Below, piece by piece: positions 1 to 8,764 of a stretch of 21,490 nucleotides of DNA (position 1 is its first letter; every line of letters begins with the position of its first letter). The stretch comes from Saccoglossus kowalevskii (lineage: Eukaryota; Hemichordata; Enteropneusta; Harrimaniidae). The stretch is from positions 207,773 through 229,262 of the forward strand of contig NW_003140813.1 of the NCBI RefSeq assembly GCF_000003605.2, in the 5' to 3' direction. The notes under the pieces are model-generated. The model saw only the letters and a program-made list of their open reading frames with translations. It did no database searches and had not been told where the DNA came from. Made by a program: the position numbers and the translations under genes.

Positions 1-868
1 AGAACCCCCCCCCCCTACATCTGCCATTGCTTTAACACTTGCTGTTCATCAAGCCATTTTTTACAAAAGAGTTTAACAATCCAGTTAAATCATGTACAAT
101 ACTTTTATCATTTAAAAAGATATGCAAAGATTTGTTGTTTTAAATCTTCAAATCAGCAACTGATTAATCTTTCAGTTTTGTGTTTATATTTTACTGTTGT
201 TTCTTTATTTTTGTTGATGTTTCTGCTATTATGTTCATTTTGTGGCTTTTTAATTAGCTGTTTTATATATATATATATATATACACATGTACCGGTATAT
301 ATATACATATGCTCAACATCCATGATGGATTTTTCTTACTGAATTTATTGAGTACTCAAATAAAGATCTATCTATCCAGGGTTCCCCCCATTGCATAAAG
401 TATTGGACAATTTGCATAATAATAGAATATGTTAATGAATTATATTGTATTCATTGTAATGCTAAATTGGTTTTATTGTTTATCCAAAATTAAACAGTTG
501 GGAACCCCTACTCTTTAATGCAGGGCTACATAGGCTACTCCAAAATGTTGAGTATTCTGTTGACGAAGCAATGAAATTCTCTAATACGCAAGTCATTATG
601 CACTGCGTTTTTTTTGGTACGTACAATAACAATGTGTCCTGTAACGCAACATTTTTGATTTATGATAAATCATAATCTGATTTAGTATACAGTATGGAGT
701 AATGAACAATATTGAAGCATAATTGTATGCTTTCGTCCTATCGTATCTTTAACAGCATTTTCCAGAATGGTCACCGATATTTCACCTGACATGTACGAGT
801 ATGTCACTAATAACAATTATGAATATAAAAATAACAGATCTTGCTATTTTCACATTTGGCAAGTTAGT
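1..868. other. Non-coding AT-rich stretch
   Basis: I see no gene. It opens with an 11-base poly-C run (5-15). TA dinucleotide runs lie at 264-283 and about 296-305. An 8-bp inverted pair GGGTTCCC/GGGAACCC (379-386 and 500-507) encloses AT-rich DNA with two TTGCATAA motifs; it could be the ends of a tiny element but is too short to call. Confidence 0.6.
264..305. repeat. TA microsatellite, interrupted
   Basis: Two TA dinucleotide runs (264-283 and about 296-305) are separated by a short segment containing ACCGGT. This is simple-sequence DNA, likely length-polymorphic. Confidence 0.8.
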
Positions 869-1558
869 TACAATTTCATATTCATTTTTCACATTTACAT
901 AAACTATTTCTAAGAATTTGTCAGGTGTGGTACAATTTCATATTCATTTTCACATTTACATAAACTATTTCTAAGAATTTGTCAGGTGTGGTACAATTTC
1001 ATATTCATTTTCACATTTACATAAACTATTTCTAAGAATTTGTCAGGTGTGGTACAATTTCATATTCATTTTCACATTTACATAAACTATTTCTAAGAAT
1101 TTGTCAGGTGTGGTACAATTTCATATTCATTTTCACATTTACATAAACTATTTCTAAGAATTTGTCAGGTGTGGTACAATTTCATATTCATTTTCACATT
1201 TACATAAACTATTTCTAAGAATTTGTCAGGTGTGGTACAATTTCATATCCATTTTCACATTTACATGAACTATTTCTAAGGAATTTTGCAGGTGAGATAC
1301 AATTTCATATTCATTTTCACATTTACATAAACTATTTCTAAGAATTTGTCAGGTGTGGTACAATTTCATATCCATTTTCACATTTACATGAACTATTTCT
1401 AAGGAATTTTGCAGGTGAGATACAATTTCATATTCATTTTCACATTTACATAAACTATTTCTAAGAATTTGTCAGATGAGGTACAATTTCATATCCATTT
1501 TCACATTTACATAAACTATTTCTAAGGAATTTTGCAGGTGAAACACAATTTTATATCC
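869..1558. repeat. Tandem array of 61/62-bp units, two subtypes
   Basis: About eleven head-to-tail copies start at 869, 931, 992, 1053, 1114, 1175, 1236, 1298, 1359, 1421 and 1482, and decay by about 1558. Each starts TACAATTTCATAT and contains CACATTTACAT and AACTATTTCTAAG. Subtype A (61 bp) has TATTCATT, AAGAATTTGTCAGG and ends GTGTGG. Subtype B (62 bp) has TATCCATT, AAGGAATTTTGCAGG and ends GAGA. The order is A x6, B, A, B, A-variant, B-variant, so the 5' half is homogenised for A and the 3' half alternates as 123-bp dimers. No flanking gene explains it; it is a minisatellite or satellite-like array. Confidence 0.95.
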
Positions 1559-1629
1559 TGGTAAATGTAGTTGGTAATCATATTTTCATACTACCATATT
1601 AGGAAATGTGAATTCCAAATATGGAATGA

Positions 1630-1822
1630 TTACAGCCAAAACAAGGTCAGCTTCGACGTTCAGTTGTGAGACATAACAAAAAAAACGCAGCTAGTAATAC
1701 ATTTTGAAAAAAAAAAAATACAAAATAAATGCAATCAGAGGCACCGACTTTACGCGTAGGAAATAAATAGAACACGTTGTGACACAGTCTCACCAGCCTC
1801 TTTCACTCACGCAATATAATTA
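1630..1822 (+). repeat. Partial copy 1 of an interspersed repeat (segment X)
   Basis: This segment, from ACAGCCAAAACAAGGTCAGC to TTTCACTCACGCAA, is recognisably the reverse complement of 2465-2670. Shared blocks include CAGTTGTGAGA, GAAATAAATA and TTTCACTCACGCAA. Divergence and a poly-A expansion near 1708-1719 show it is old. No coding sequence is seen. Confidence 0.75.
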
Positions 1823-2464
1823 CGCTATTTCCCAACGCACTTATATTTAATACATTGATGAAAAACACCACAAGAAAAATGTAAATCAGGCTTGTAATTA
1901 CTAGTTACTCAACTCGAACGCAATGTTCATCACTATAAAAGTGGATAAATTCGAACCAGCCAGCTCATGACCGGAGACGTCTGGTCGTCTTTGTTGATAA
2001 CTCGCCAATTCACCATAATCGTGGTGGTGAACTGTTTAGCTGATTTTTCCAAAGATGGACATTCAATTCATATTCATCCCAACTTATTTGAATACTCTTT
2101 CGGAAATTTGAGACATTGTTCAAAAAATCGTGTACAGGGATATGTCTGATGTCAACTAATAATACGCAATTATCCAGCCAGTACAAGAAATTATTGCTGA
2201 TACTAAACATGTATTGTATTGGGAAGTTGGATACAAAACGTGTAGTCCCCGGGCGTGTAGTAGACGAGCATAATCATACTGTCAAATGTTTTTCGTCTTA
2301 GCCTTATCTTTTCGTCTTAACCATCGCAGTCCGTTTCATTGAATGTTTAGTTTGATAAATTATAAACATATATTCAGTGTGAGACTGTTGCTTTCAAGTT
2401 GTGTTAATACAAAGATGATTTAAACTTGTCCCTTTCGTTGTCAACGTATTCAATATACAGAAAT
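1823..2464. other. Non-coding spacer between inverted copies
   Basis: I see no convincing gene. Short open frames on both strands around 2010-2300 overlap one another, lack recognisable motifs and have no clear splice context. The stretch may be interior sequence of a fold-back element bounded by the inverted repeats at 1630-1822 and 2465-2670. Confidence 0.5.
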
Positions 2465-2760
2465 AGCATGCTTGTGTGCGTTTGCGTGAGTGAAAAGTGC
2501 AGATGAGGTTTCTGGTCGCAACGCGTTTTATTTATTTCTAACGCGCATGATCGCGCCTTTGATTACGCTTATTTTGTTCTTTCATACTCGAAATCTATCG
2601 CTGACACCGTTTATTTTGTTATTTCTCACAACTGAATGTCCAAGCTGACTTTGTTTTGGCTGTACGTGCGTTAGCCCTGCATACAGTGCTGTGTGTACGG
2701 CGTTCGGTTGATAGATGTCCCCACCACAGTCCTGCGTACCTTCATAGACAAAGTCCGGGA
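2465..2760 (-). repeat. Copy 2 of the interspersed repeat (segments X and Y)
   Basis: Read on the minus strand, 2760 to 2465 contains segment Y (CGGACTTTGTCTATGAAGGT onward) joined directly to segment X (ACAGCCAAAACAAAGTCAGC to TTTCACTCACGCAA). Segment X matches 1630-1822 and segment Y matches 3483-3600, both in inverted orientation. It is the only copy in the window holding both segments, so it shows that X and Y belong to one repeat family. The open frames here are incidental. Confidence 0.75.
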
Positions 2761-3482
2761 GTGCACCGTAATAGACCATTTTCCGTTCACTGCCAGAATC
2801 ACGCGTTATGCGTGAAATCGAACGTAAAAACAGGACAAACAAAGGTCATAGCGTCGTAGTCGCGTCAAACATCGCGTGGGATTCGACAAACGCGAAAGTA
2901 TTTCAGGGACATTTCCATGCTTAATAATGTGCTGTCCACATTTGATGATAGGCAATTTCGATTAAGTAAAGGTATTCGGAAGCAATATTCCTCTGTCGAA
3001 GATCGGCCGGTCAATGTAAGCTACAAAATAAAGAAATTCTAGTTCAAAATCAAATCGTTCGATTTTTGCGGCAGACGTTCGACGCGCGTGTTTCATGCAT
3101 CTCGCGAGATCTTGCAATTGTACAGAAAATCACCTATTGGTGCGCAAGTTGAAAATAAGTAGTTTCCCAGCCGAAATCGGTTGAAATGATGATAGTTATC
3201 CGTAACAACCATTACAAAGTTATCAGAAACTGAAATATCTTTAAAAAGCGACTAGTAAAGACGGACAAAATGTAAACGCGTAGGTACCGTAGGAATTATC
3301 CACCAAACGCCGCCATTTTTAATTTCATGCACGCAAGAGAATGTGTTTGTTTTTAGGGCAAAGTAGACAATTTCATCCACAATCGGACTCCGAACTGGGA
3401 GTTCTGGATATATCTGGTGATGGATCATCATTTGTGGTACCTGGGCATGTTATTTCATTAAAAAATTTATTTTTTTCAAAGT
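2761..3482. other. CpG-containing non-coding spacer
   Basis: It is bounded by the inverted Y segments at 2665-2760 and 3483-3600. It is richer in CG dinucleotides than its surroundings (for example TCGCGTCAAACATCGCG around 2850-2875 and GACGCGCGTG near 3080). A GCCGCCATTTTT string at 3308-3319 resembles the reverse complement of a YY1 site. It may be the interior of a fold-back transposon or a promoter-like island; no gene is recognised. Confidence 0.4.
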
Positions 3483-3600
3483 CGCGGACTTTGTCTATGG
3501 AGGTACGCAGGGTTGTGGTGGGGACATCTATCAACCGAGCGCGTCCCCGTACACACAGCATGCATCACTGTACGCAGGGCTATACGTGCGTAAGCTTCTC
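3483..3600 (+). repeat. Partial copy 3 of the interspersed repeat (segment Y)
   Basis: The segment from CGGACTTTGTCTATGGAGGT to GGGCTATACGTGCGTA matches the reverse complement of 2660-2759 over about 95-110 bp, including GGGGACATCTATCAACCGA and CCGTACACACAGCA. Unlike copy 2 it is not followed by segment X. An insert (GCGTCCC and ATGCATC) distinguishes it. Confidence 0.75.
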
Positions 3601-5082
3601 CTACTAATAAAAACAAACATGGCAGCCCCCAGGGTTTGACCCAAACCCCATACAAGAAAGTTTGCTCAATTTGTTCTAAACTTTTTGTATTTCGGCATCC
3701 CATGATGTATCCTTGGAAGTAAAGATGTACATTGTTTCATAAGGTTATTATAAGGATAATGCATAATATGCAGTACTTGTAATAACCTCATATAGTATTA
3801 ATAACATCCAAGGCAGTCGTTGGAGGCTTATCATTAATTGATTCATGAAACTCGTAGTATAATGAGCACTTTCCCACGAGGGAATATCCATTGGCATAAA
3901 ATGAAAAACAATTGTAGTACTAGTTAAATCCCCCCCCCCCCCGATTACTAAACACGCGACCAATCAAAGACGAATATGGTACACACGCATTCAGTGGGAA
4001 CATTTATAATTGTTGATGATAATGATTAGTTTGAACAGAGAATTAGCTGTGTGCATGTTTAATTTACAAATCTCAATTTATGAAATTGGTAGACCACATT
4101 CCCGAAAATTTGATGGCACTGCTATTGTCGTACATACATGTACATGTTTATTTAGGTTAGTTTTCAAGAATCGTGAATATATCACGGACTTTCTTTAAAT
4201 AAACATATACATATGGTAAATATGCTTCATTACATAGGATAGCACACTTACTGGGTTCAAAAATTAAACAGTTCTTGGCGCTTTACCAAGGAAACGCGTG
4301 TCAGTCCGAAACCTACTGGCAGACAGAACTTCAAAATGGCGACCAATCTCAACTACCTTCGGATTCGTAATCAGCTTTGTAATTGTAGTTTCGGATTCCA
4401 CTCGGAGATTACTTCTCGTAAGACTCCGGTGACACGTCTCGATGGAAATAGATAATAAGCATTCAATGTGACCACAGAAGATTACACAGGATCCTGCTAA
4501 ACCTCACAGTTCCGTTGAATGTGAACTGCAGACACGAAATAAACCAGCCTACCAGAGGTAACCTTTCTGCGCTGTTGGTTTGTAACACGTGTGATGATTG
4601 GTTCATTGTGTTTCAAGCGTCCCCGAAATACGAGGGCTTCTATTTTAGCAGAGACGAACTCCGCTGAATCACAATCCTACGATGATTCCCATAGTACGTT
4701 GTTTGTTCGTAGCTAGAAACACTTTCATGAATCAAATATTTATTCTATTTGTTTGTTTGTTCAAAATAATATTATATTGTAGAATATTTTTTTTACTGTT
4801 TTAGTGCTGAATATTTGTAGAATATTTTCATTTTCTTTTTTACGGTGTTAGTGCCGAGTTCACTTGCAACCGAGCTCATGAGATCCATGAAATTAGCCAC
4901 AACTAAGTGTAAGCAAAAACAAATTAAATATGTGTGTTTTTACTTTCCTAGTGTAATCTGAACTGATTATTATGAGTTACATTTTGTAAACTGTTACATT
5001 CAGTACATTATAGCGGTCAGAAAAAACGGAAACATATTAACCAACTATTCCAATTCTATAGATGAGCGAATTGGTATGAGCT
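3601..5082. other. Non-coding stretch
   Basis: I recognise no gene. It contains a small inverted pair (3741-3756 against 3775-3789, GGTTATTATAAGGAT and CTTGTAATAACC) related to the element at 14435-14553. It also has a 13-base poly-C run (3930-3942). A CG-richer patch around 4270-4480 contains AAAATGGCGACC (4333-4344), which resembles a YY1 site. That patch could be a promoter or non-coding first exon, but nothing downstream confirms it. Confidence 0.5.
3930..3942. repeat. Poly-C homopolymer run (13 C)
   Basis: Thirteen consecutive C bases. Similar runs are at 5-15, 13831-13843 and 14705-14713. Length is prone to sequencing and replication slippage. Confidence 0.85.
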
Positions 5083-5205
5083 GTCAGGATGGCCGAGCGG
5101 TCTAAGGCGCCAGACTCAAGGCTTTGATACCTTGCCCTGATTACAGGGTTCACCGAGAATTCTGGTCCACGTATGTGGGCGTGGGTTCGAATCCCACTTC
5201 TGACA
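5083..5205 (+). tRNA. tRNA-Leu (anticodon CAA), intron-containing
   Basis: A complete nuclear cytosolic tRNA gene. The acceptor stem GTCAGGA (5083-5089) pairs with TTCTGAC (5198-5204), with discriminator A at 5205. The A box runs from TGGCCGAGCGG; the long variable arm typical of leucine tRNAs follows; the T arm is GTGGG-TTCGAAT-CCCAC (5181-5197), giving a perfect B box. The anticodon stem CCAGA (5110-5114) pairs with TCTGG (5161-5165) only after removal of a 39-nt intron (5121-5159) one base 3' of the anticodon CAA (5117-5119), the canonical position for archaeal/eukaryal tRNA introns. CAAGG (5117-5121) can pair with CCTTG (5130-5134), the usual anticodon-intron helix, followed by a hairpin CCCTG-ATTA-CAGGG. 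Mature length is 84 nt before CCA addition. It decodes UUG. The promoter is internal to the gene, as in other pol III tRNA genes. Confidence 0.97.
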
Positions 5206-5212
5206 ATAATTG

Positions 5213-5223
5213 TTTTTTTTTTT
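5213..5223 (+). terminator. RNA polymerase III terminator (T11)
   Basis: An uninterrupted run of 11 T begins 8 nt after the tRNA discriminator base. Pol III terminates at runs of four or more T on the non-template strand, so this is a strong terminator for the tRNA-Leu gene. Confidence 0.9.
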
Positions 5224-5568
5224 GTTGAATAATAGTTGTATACTGTAAACTGCCGCTTCTGTTGAATATTATTAGTTTGGCCATCGTACAAATACACTTA
5301 TTTATTATTTAAACAAAAAATACCACATTAATTTGTCGTTACCCGTACACCTGCGTTGACTTTTCATCGCATCTATGCGGCTCTGTCGACATTATGTTTT
5401 TACACATGGGTGAACTTAGTAGGGGGCCCCCATTCTCTTTCCCAGAGTTCCTTGCGGTTAGATCACCGAAAGTAAATCGTAGAAATAAAACTCTGCCTGG
5501 GAGATTGGGGACGCCCACCACTAAAACTTTCGTCACTCATACACGTATATCCCATAATGCAACATGAT

Positions 5569-5580
5569 AATGACGTCATT
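5569..5580. promoter_or_regulatory. CRE-like palindrome AATGACGTCATT
   Basis: A perfect 12-bp palindrome centred on TGACGTCA, the full consensus for CREB/ATF-family factors. It lies about 370 bp downstream of the tRNA in a moderately CG-containing patch. No adjacent gene start is recognised, so function is unproven. Confidence 0.35.
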
Positions 5581-5835
5581 GTAAAGGTGCCCTTCCAGCC
5601 AGACAACCTTCTCAGAATTCATTGCCATTCTGCTATCATTTTCGACATCCCCATTTACCCTGCAAACAAAATAACACCGAATAAACGGCATGGTAAATAA
5701 TATGCAAATCAAAGTAAACATGTACAGCGTGCGTGACTCGAACTGACGCTCGCTGACCTGGTCCAAAAATTATGTTCTCACTCAGCAATCAGTTCACGCG
5801 TGATTTTATTACGTTCAAGCTTGTTCTGCTCTTAG

Positions 5836-5857
5836 ATTTAATTATATATAATTAAAT
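5836..5857. repeat. 22-bp perfect AT palindrome
   Basis: Eleven-base arms ATTTAATTATA and TATAATTAAAT meet with no spacer. Probably a cruciform-capable low-complexity palindrome; no gene association. Confidence 0.7.
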
Positions 5858-6512
5858 GCGAAAGTACCACTACAAACCCCGATTGTTTTGTGAGAAGCCA
5901 CAAGACTTTCACTACGTTTTAAAATATGTTATCGATAGCTGATAATGATTTTTTTTGTAAACGCAATAAAAAGGGTGATATAAATTACAAAGGATTTTAT
6001 TGTGGAATAACGGTTACTAAGGTGTTGCTCGGTTCTTCAAGCAGACCGTCCTGCCGCTTGCTGGGGCGAAAAGAAATAAACAAATAAAAACACGTCGTGG
6101 TACTGACGGCTAACTCGTCTTAAATTTCCACTCATTTTGTGCTTCGGCAGGTCAAAAAATAGCTTCTCACTTTGGATATAGTTAGAATCTATAAATATTG
6201 TTTTAATCACAATACACTGTGAGCTTTAGCGTGTCTTCCATCCATAACAACTTAACAATTTAAATTTATTTAGGCTTTTGGCTTCCGCGAAGCGACAAAT
6301 TCCACGAATAAGGTCCAGCATTATTATTAACACTCAAGCCCCACCCATCGCATTAAACGACATTAAGAGAGAACACCAGACGGGACAACTAGAACTATAA
6401 CAGCTTACGTACTCTGAAAGAATCAAGAAGGAACAAAACAAAACAGGTATTTATACATAGTTTCGTCGCCCGTCTTCATCGCCGTCAACGCTATTCCTGT
6501 TAGTTGTATGAC

Positions 6513-6552
6513 ACTCAGACGACTAGCCAAAATTTGGGTTGGTTGTCTGAGT
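6513..6552 (+). other. 16-bp hairpin, wobble-paired on the plus strand
   Basis: The arm ACTCAGACGACTAGCC (6513-6528) pairs fully with GGTTGGTTGTCTGAGT (6537-6552) around an 8-nt loop AAAATTTG. Three of the sixteen pairs are G-U in a plus-strand RNA; the minus strand would have A-C mismatches at those positions. It is too short for a typical pre-miRNA and no RNA family is recognised. Confidence 0.45.
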
Positions 6553-7963
6553 TTTAGTAGTTGTTAAATGTGACTCCTGCGACTTGCAATTTCCGCTTCA
6601 AGAACGTGTAAATGTTTCATTTTTGGTTATATTTGCTTTTTATTTAAACAATACATCGAGAAGATGAGAGGATTTCACACATACTAGTAAGCTCACACAG
6701 GCGGCATTGTTATACAAAGCGTACACAATGTACTTTATATTCAATACTCTGATTAAGAGATACCATAGACCTAGGGATAAGGTGGTACATATATTGACAA
6801 ATATGGCGTTATGGTAGTATCAATAGTTAGGGTAAAGATGATATAACACTGTTTTTCATGTCTGTAACCACAAAGGCATAACTCTGGATCGAAAGTAAGT
6901 TCGACTCACAGGGTAAGGGAAACACTGAATTTGTCGAAATGTACTCGTTACTCTATTGTCGTGACATTGTGGATCGCGGAACTACTAGTGTTTAAAAGAA
7001 TGTACAAAGGTGGCGGTCATTTTGACAATTTTGGAACCATTTTAATGTTCATTGGTTTATTATGTGAAATCATGAAGCTATTGTCTCATGACACCAGCAT
7101 TATTTTGTGTTTTACAGTGACGTATTTTGGGAAACTTGTCCCAGTATTTTTCAAAAATCGCTTTTTTTAGAACAATTCCATAGAGCACAATGTTAAAGAA
7201 AAATTGCATTTTTGATACATTTTAAAACACAGTTCAATACAGTAAAAATATCCCACCATTCACAATATATAATTGTTTCAGCCTATGTCACCAGCCTACA
7301 ATTTGAGATATGGCGTAATGTCTCTGTTGTGGGAACCTATGGTAAAAGCACTATAATACTGGCAAAATGACCATTTTCAACTAAAATACAACAACCATTT
7401 ACTCGAAAATTAATGTGGTGACCCCAACTTATCCTTATATTATCGTAGGTACAATTTATTAGAAAATGAATAAATTCTGGATACTTCAATTCACACAGTA
7501 GACATCCTCCTATATCCCAAGTATGCATGTGATGATATCCCCATGGTTACGGTGACATATAGAGTATGTCGTAAAAGTATTCAGCATGAGCAGCGGGCAA
7601 AATTTTGTTTTGTTTGGTGATTTACCGAATTATTAATTGATAGCTTATCAAATATACATCCGATATATATTATTGTACCTATAACGATCTGTCGTCAAAC
7701 TGATGGCACCGACGTCTAGAGTGTGTGATTTCAAAACTCGTCTATTTTATATATTAGAAAAATAGTATTTAAATATCTCTGTTTTAAATCCCATATTTCA
7801 ACAGATCATTATGACATGGTAACAATGTTTTTTTTTGTGATGTGGAAAAAATGTTTTATAACAGTTTTAATACAATTCCAGACATTAATAGTTTTATGAG
7901 ATAAAATATCTTATAATATAGTTGACCTTTCACTTTGTAGGGTCAGTCGGCTATAATTATTTA

Positions 7964-7982
7964 GATACCATTTGATGGTATC
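7964..7982. repeat. Palindrome GATACCAT-TTG-ATGGTATC
   Basis: Perfect 8-bp arms around a 3-nt loop, about 110 bp upstream of the TATA-like box of the death-fold gene. It could be a binding site for a dimeric factor, or chance in AT-rich DNA. Confidence 0.35.
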
Positions 7983-8075
7983 ACCAACTTTATAAATCAC
8001 TGATATAGTACGCTATCACATACACAATAATTCATTTTGTAGTATGCTGCTGTAATCGGCGCTTATCGGCGGGCC

Positions 8076-8081
8076 TATATA
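8076..8081 (+). promoter_or_regulatory. TATA-like box upstream of the death-fold gene
   Basis: CCTATATACCC places TATATA 121 nt before the predicted start codon. Transcription from about 30 nt downstream would give a roughly 90-nt leader that contains no upstream ATG. This is the simplest promoter reading; a spliced leader ending at the acceptor-like TTTTCACTAG (8181-8190) is the alternative. Confidence 0.4.
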
Positions 8082-8196
8082 CCCTAGATATCAGTGAGCT
8101 CATTGTATTTCTCACGAATTTATCGATACATTTACTCATCGTGTGTTGATACTGTTTCTTTTTAACAAAAACCTGTATTATTTTCACTAGGTTACA

Positions 8197-8724
8197 ATGG
8201 CTGCATTTAACAGTGAAGGACGCGAGCAACTGAGAAAAATATTTGATGATCTGAATGATGAGGAGACGAAACGAGCTAAAACGTACCTCCGAGATCATGG
8301 TATTGGTAAAAAAAGGTTGCAAATTGACGACACTGACGACTTGGTTGATATCTTAATAGCTAATTTTCAGCCATTTGAGAATTGTAAAGAGGTAACAATT
8401 GAAATACTGGAAAAAATTCCCAGACGAGATCTGATTAAAAAAAATGAATATTTTTTTAATGGGATTGAATATATCCGTGGAAAGTTGATCCATATGCTTG
8501 ACGACCTGGACGACAAAGAGACTAAACGACTGACGACGCTTCTACGAGATCACGACATCGGGAAGAAAATTCTACAGGGCAAGGATAGCGATGACATAGC
8601 CGATATACTAATCAGCACATTCCAACCCATTTCGAAATGTTTGGAAATATTCAGAGGCTTGTTAATGCGAATCCCAAGAAAGGACATTGTTGAAAAGAAC
8701 AAAGATTTCTTTAGTATTCAATAA
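8197..8724 (+). CDS. Tandem death-fold (PYD/DED-like) domain protein
   Basis: A 175-residue protein made of two homologous ~77-residue units (residues 12-88 and 97-173), 41 of 77 positions identical. Each has the helix pattern of the death-domain superfamily: an L-x4-DDL-x-D-x-ETKR first half, then LRDHxIGKKxLQ, then DDxxDILI, then a final helix with IPR[RK]D[LI]xxKN. The ending resembles both the RxDL signature of death-effector domains and the R/N-xDL ending of pyrin domains, so I do not choose between DED and PYD. No caspase, NACHT, RING or transmembrane part is present. In known families, death-fold-only proteins act by homotypic domain binding in the cytosol, as adaptors or competitive inhibitors of apoptosis or inflammasome complexes; that role here is inference. 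The start has A at -3 and G at +4, with an in-frame TAG at 8188-8190. An acceptor-like AG at 8190 leaves a spliced upstream exon possible. AATAAA overlaps the stop codon (8720-8725). No intron is visible within the frame. Confidence 0.8.
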   Translation: MAAFNSEGREQLRKIFDDLNDEETKRAKTYLRDHGIGKKRLQIDDTDDLVDILIANFQPFENCKEVTIEILEKIPRRDLIKKNEYFFNGIEYIRGKLIHMLDDLDDKETKRLTTLLRDHDIGKKILQGKDSDDIADILISTFQPISKCLEIFRGLLMRIPRKDIVEKNKDFFSIQ

Positions 8725-8725
8725 A
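8720..8725 (+). terminator. Polyadenylation signal AATAAA overlapping the stop codon
   Basis: The canonical hexamer covers the TAA stop at 8722-8724 of the death-fold gene. Cleavage 10-30 nt on would give a 3' UTR of only a few tens of bases, ending before the inverted-repeat element at 8765. Confidence 0.55.
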
Positions 8726-8764
8726 CAAATGTCTTCTGCAAAGCACCAAAAAAACATCCTTCAC

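Larger units (their letters stand above)
5224..8075. other. Long non-coding stretch
   Basis: I recognise no protein gene. Open frames on the minus strand at 5339-5536 and 5533-5766 and on the plus strand at 6931-7170 show no motif, no splice logic and no conserved-looking composition. Structural items are the palindrome GGGGGCCCCC (5422-5431), a CRE-like palindrome (5569-5580), a 22-bp AT palindrome (5836-5857), a 16-bp hairpin (6513-6552) and an 8-bp-arm palindrome (7964-7982). Confidence 0.5.

Noticed and set aside
379-507. A possible 129-bp element with 8-bp ends GGGTTCCC/GGGAACCC
   Set aside because: The ends are too short and no target duplication is visible; chance pairing is likely.
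869-1558. CRISPR-like regularly spaced array
   Set aside because: Units abut head to tail with no unique spacers, and the context is eukaryotic; it is an ordinary tandem repeat.
1944-1960. TTCGAACC on the plus strand, a minus-strand tRNA B-box-like sequence
   Set aside because: No A box, acceptor stem or T-arm pairing accompanies it, so neither a tRNA nor a clear SINE can be supported.
1967-2301. Overlapping 60-66-codon open frames on both strands
   Set aside because: They overlap each other, show no family motif and sit between inverted transposon-like repeats.
5339-5766. Two minus-strand open frames (65 and 77 codons)
   Set aside because: No motif or conserved-looking pattern and no splice sites joining them; noted only as non-coding, CG-containing DNA.
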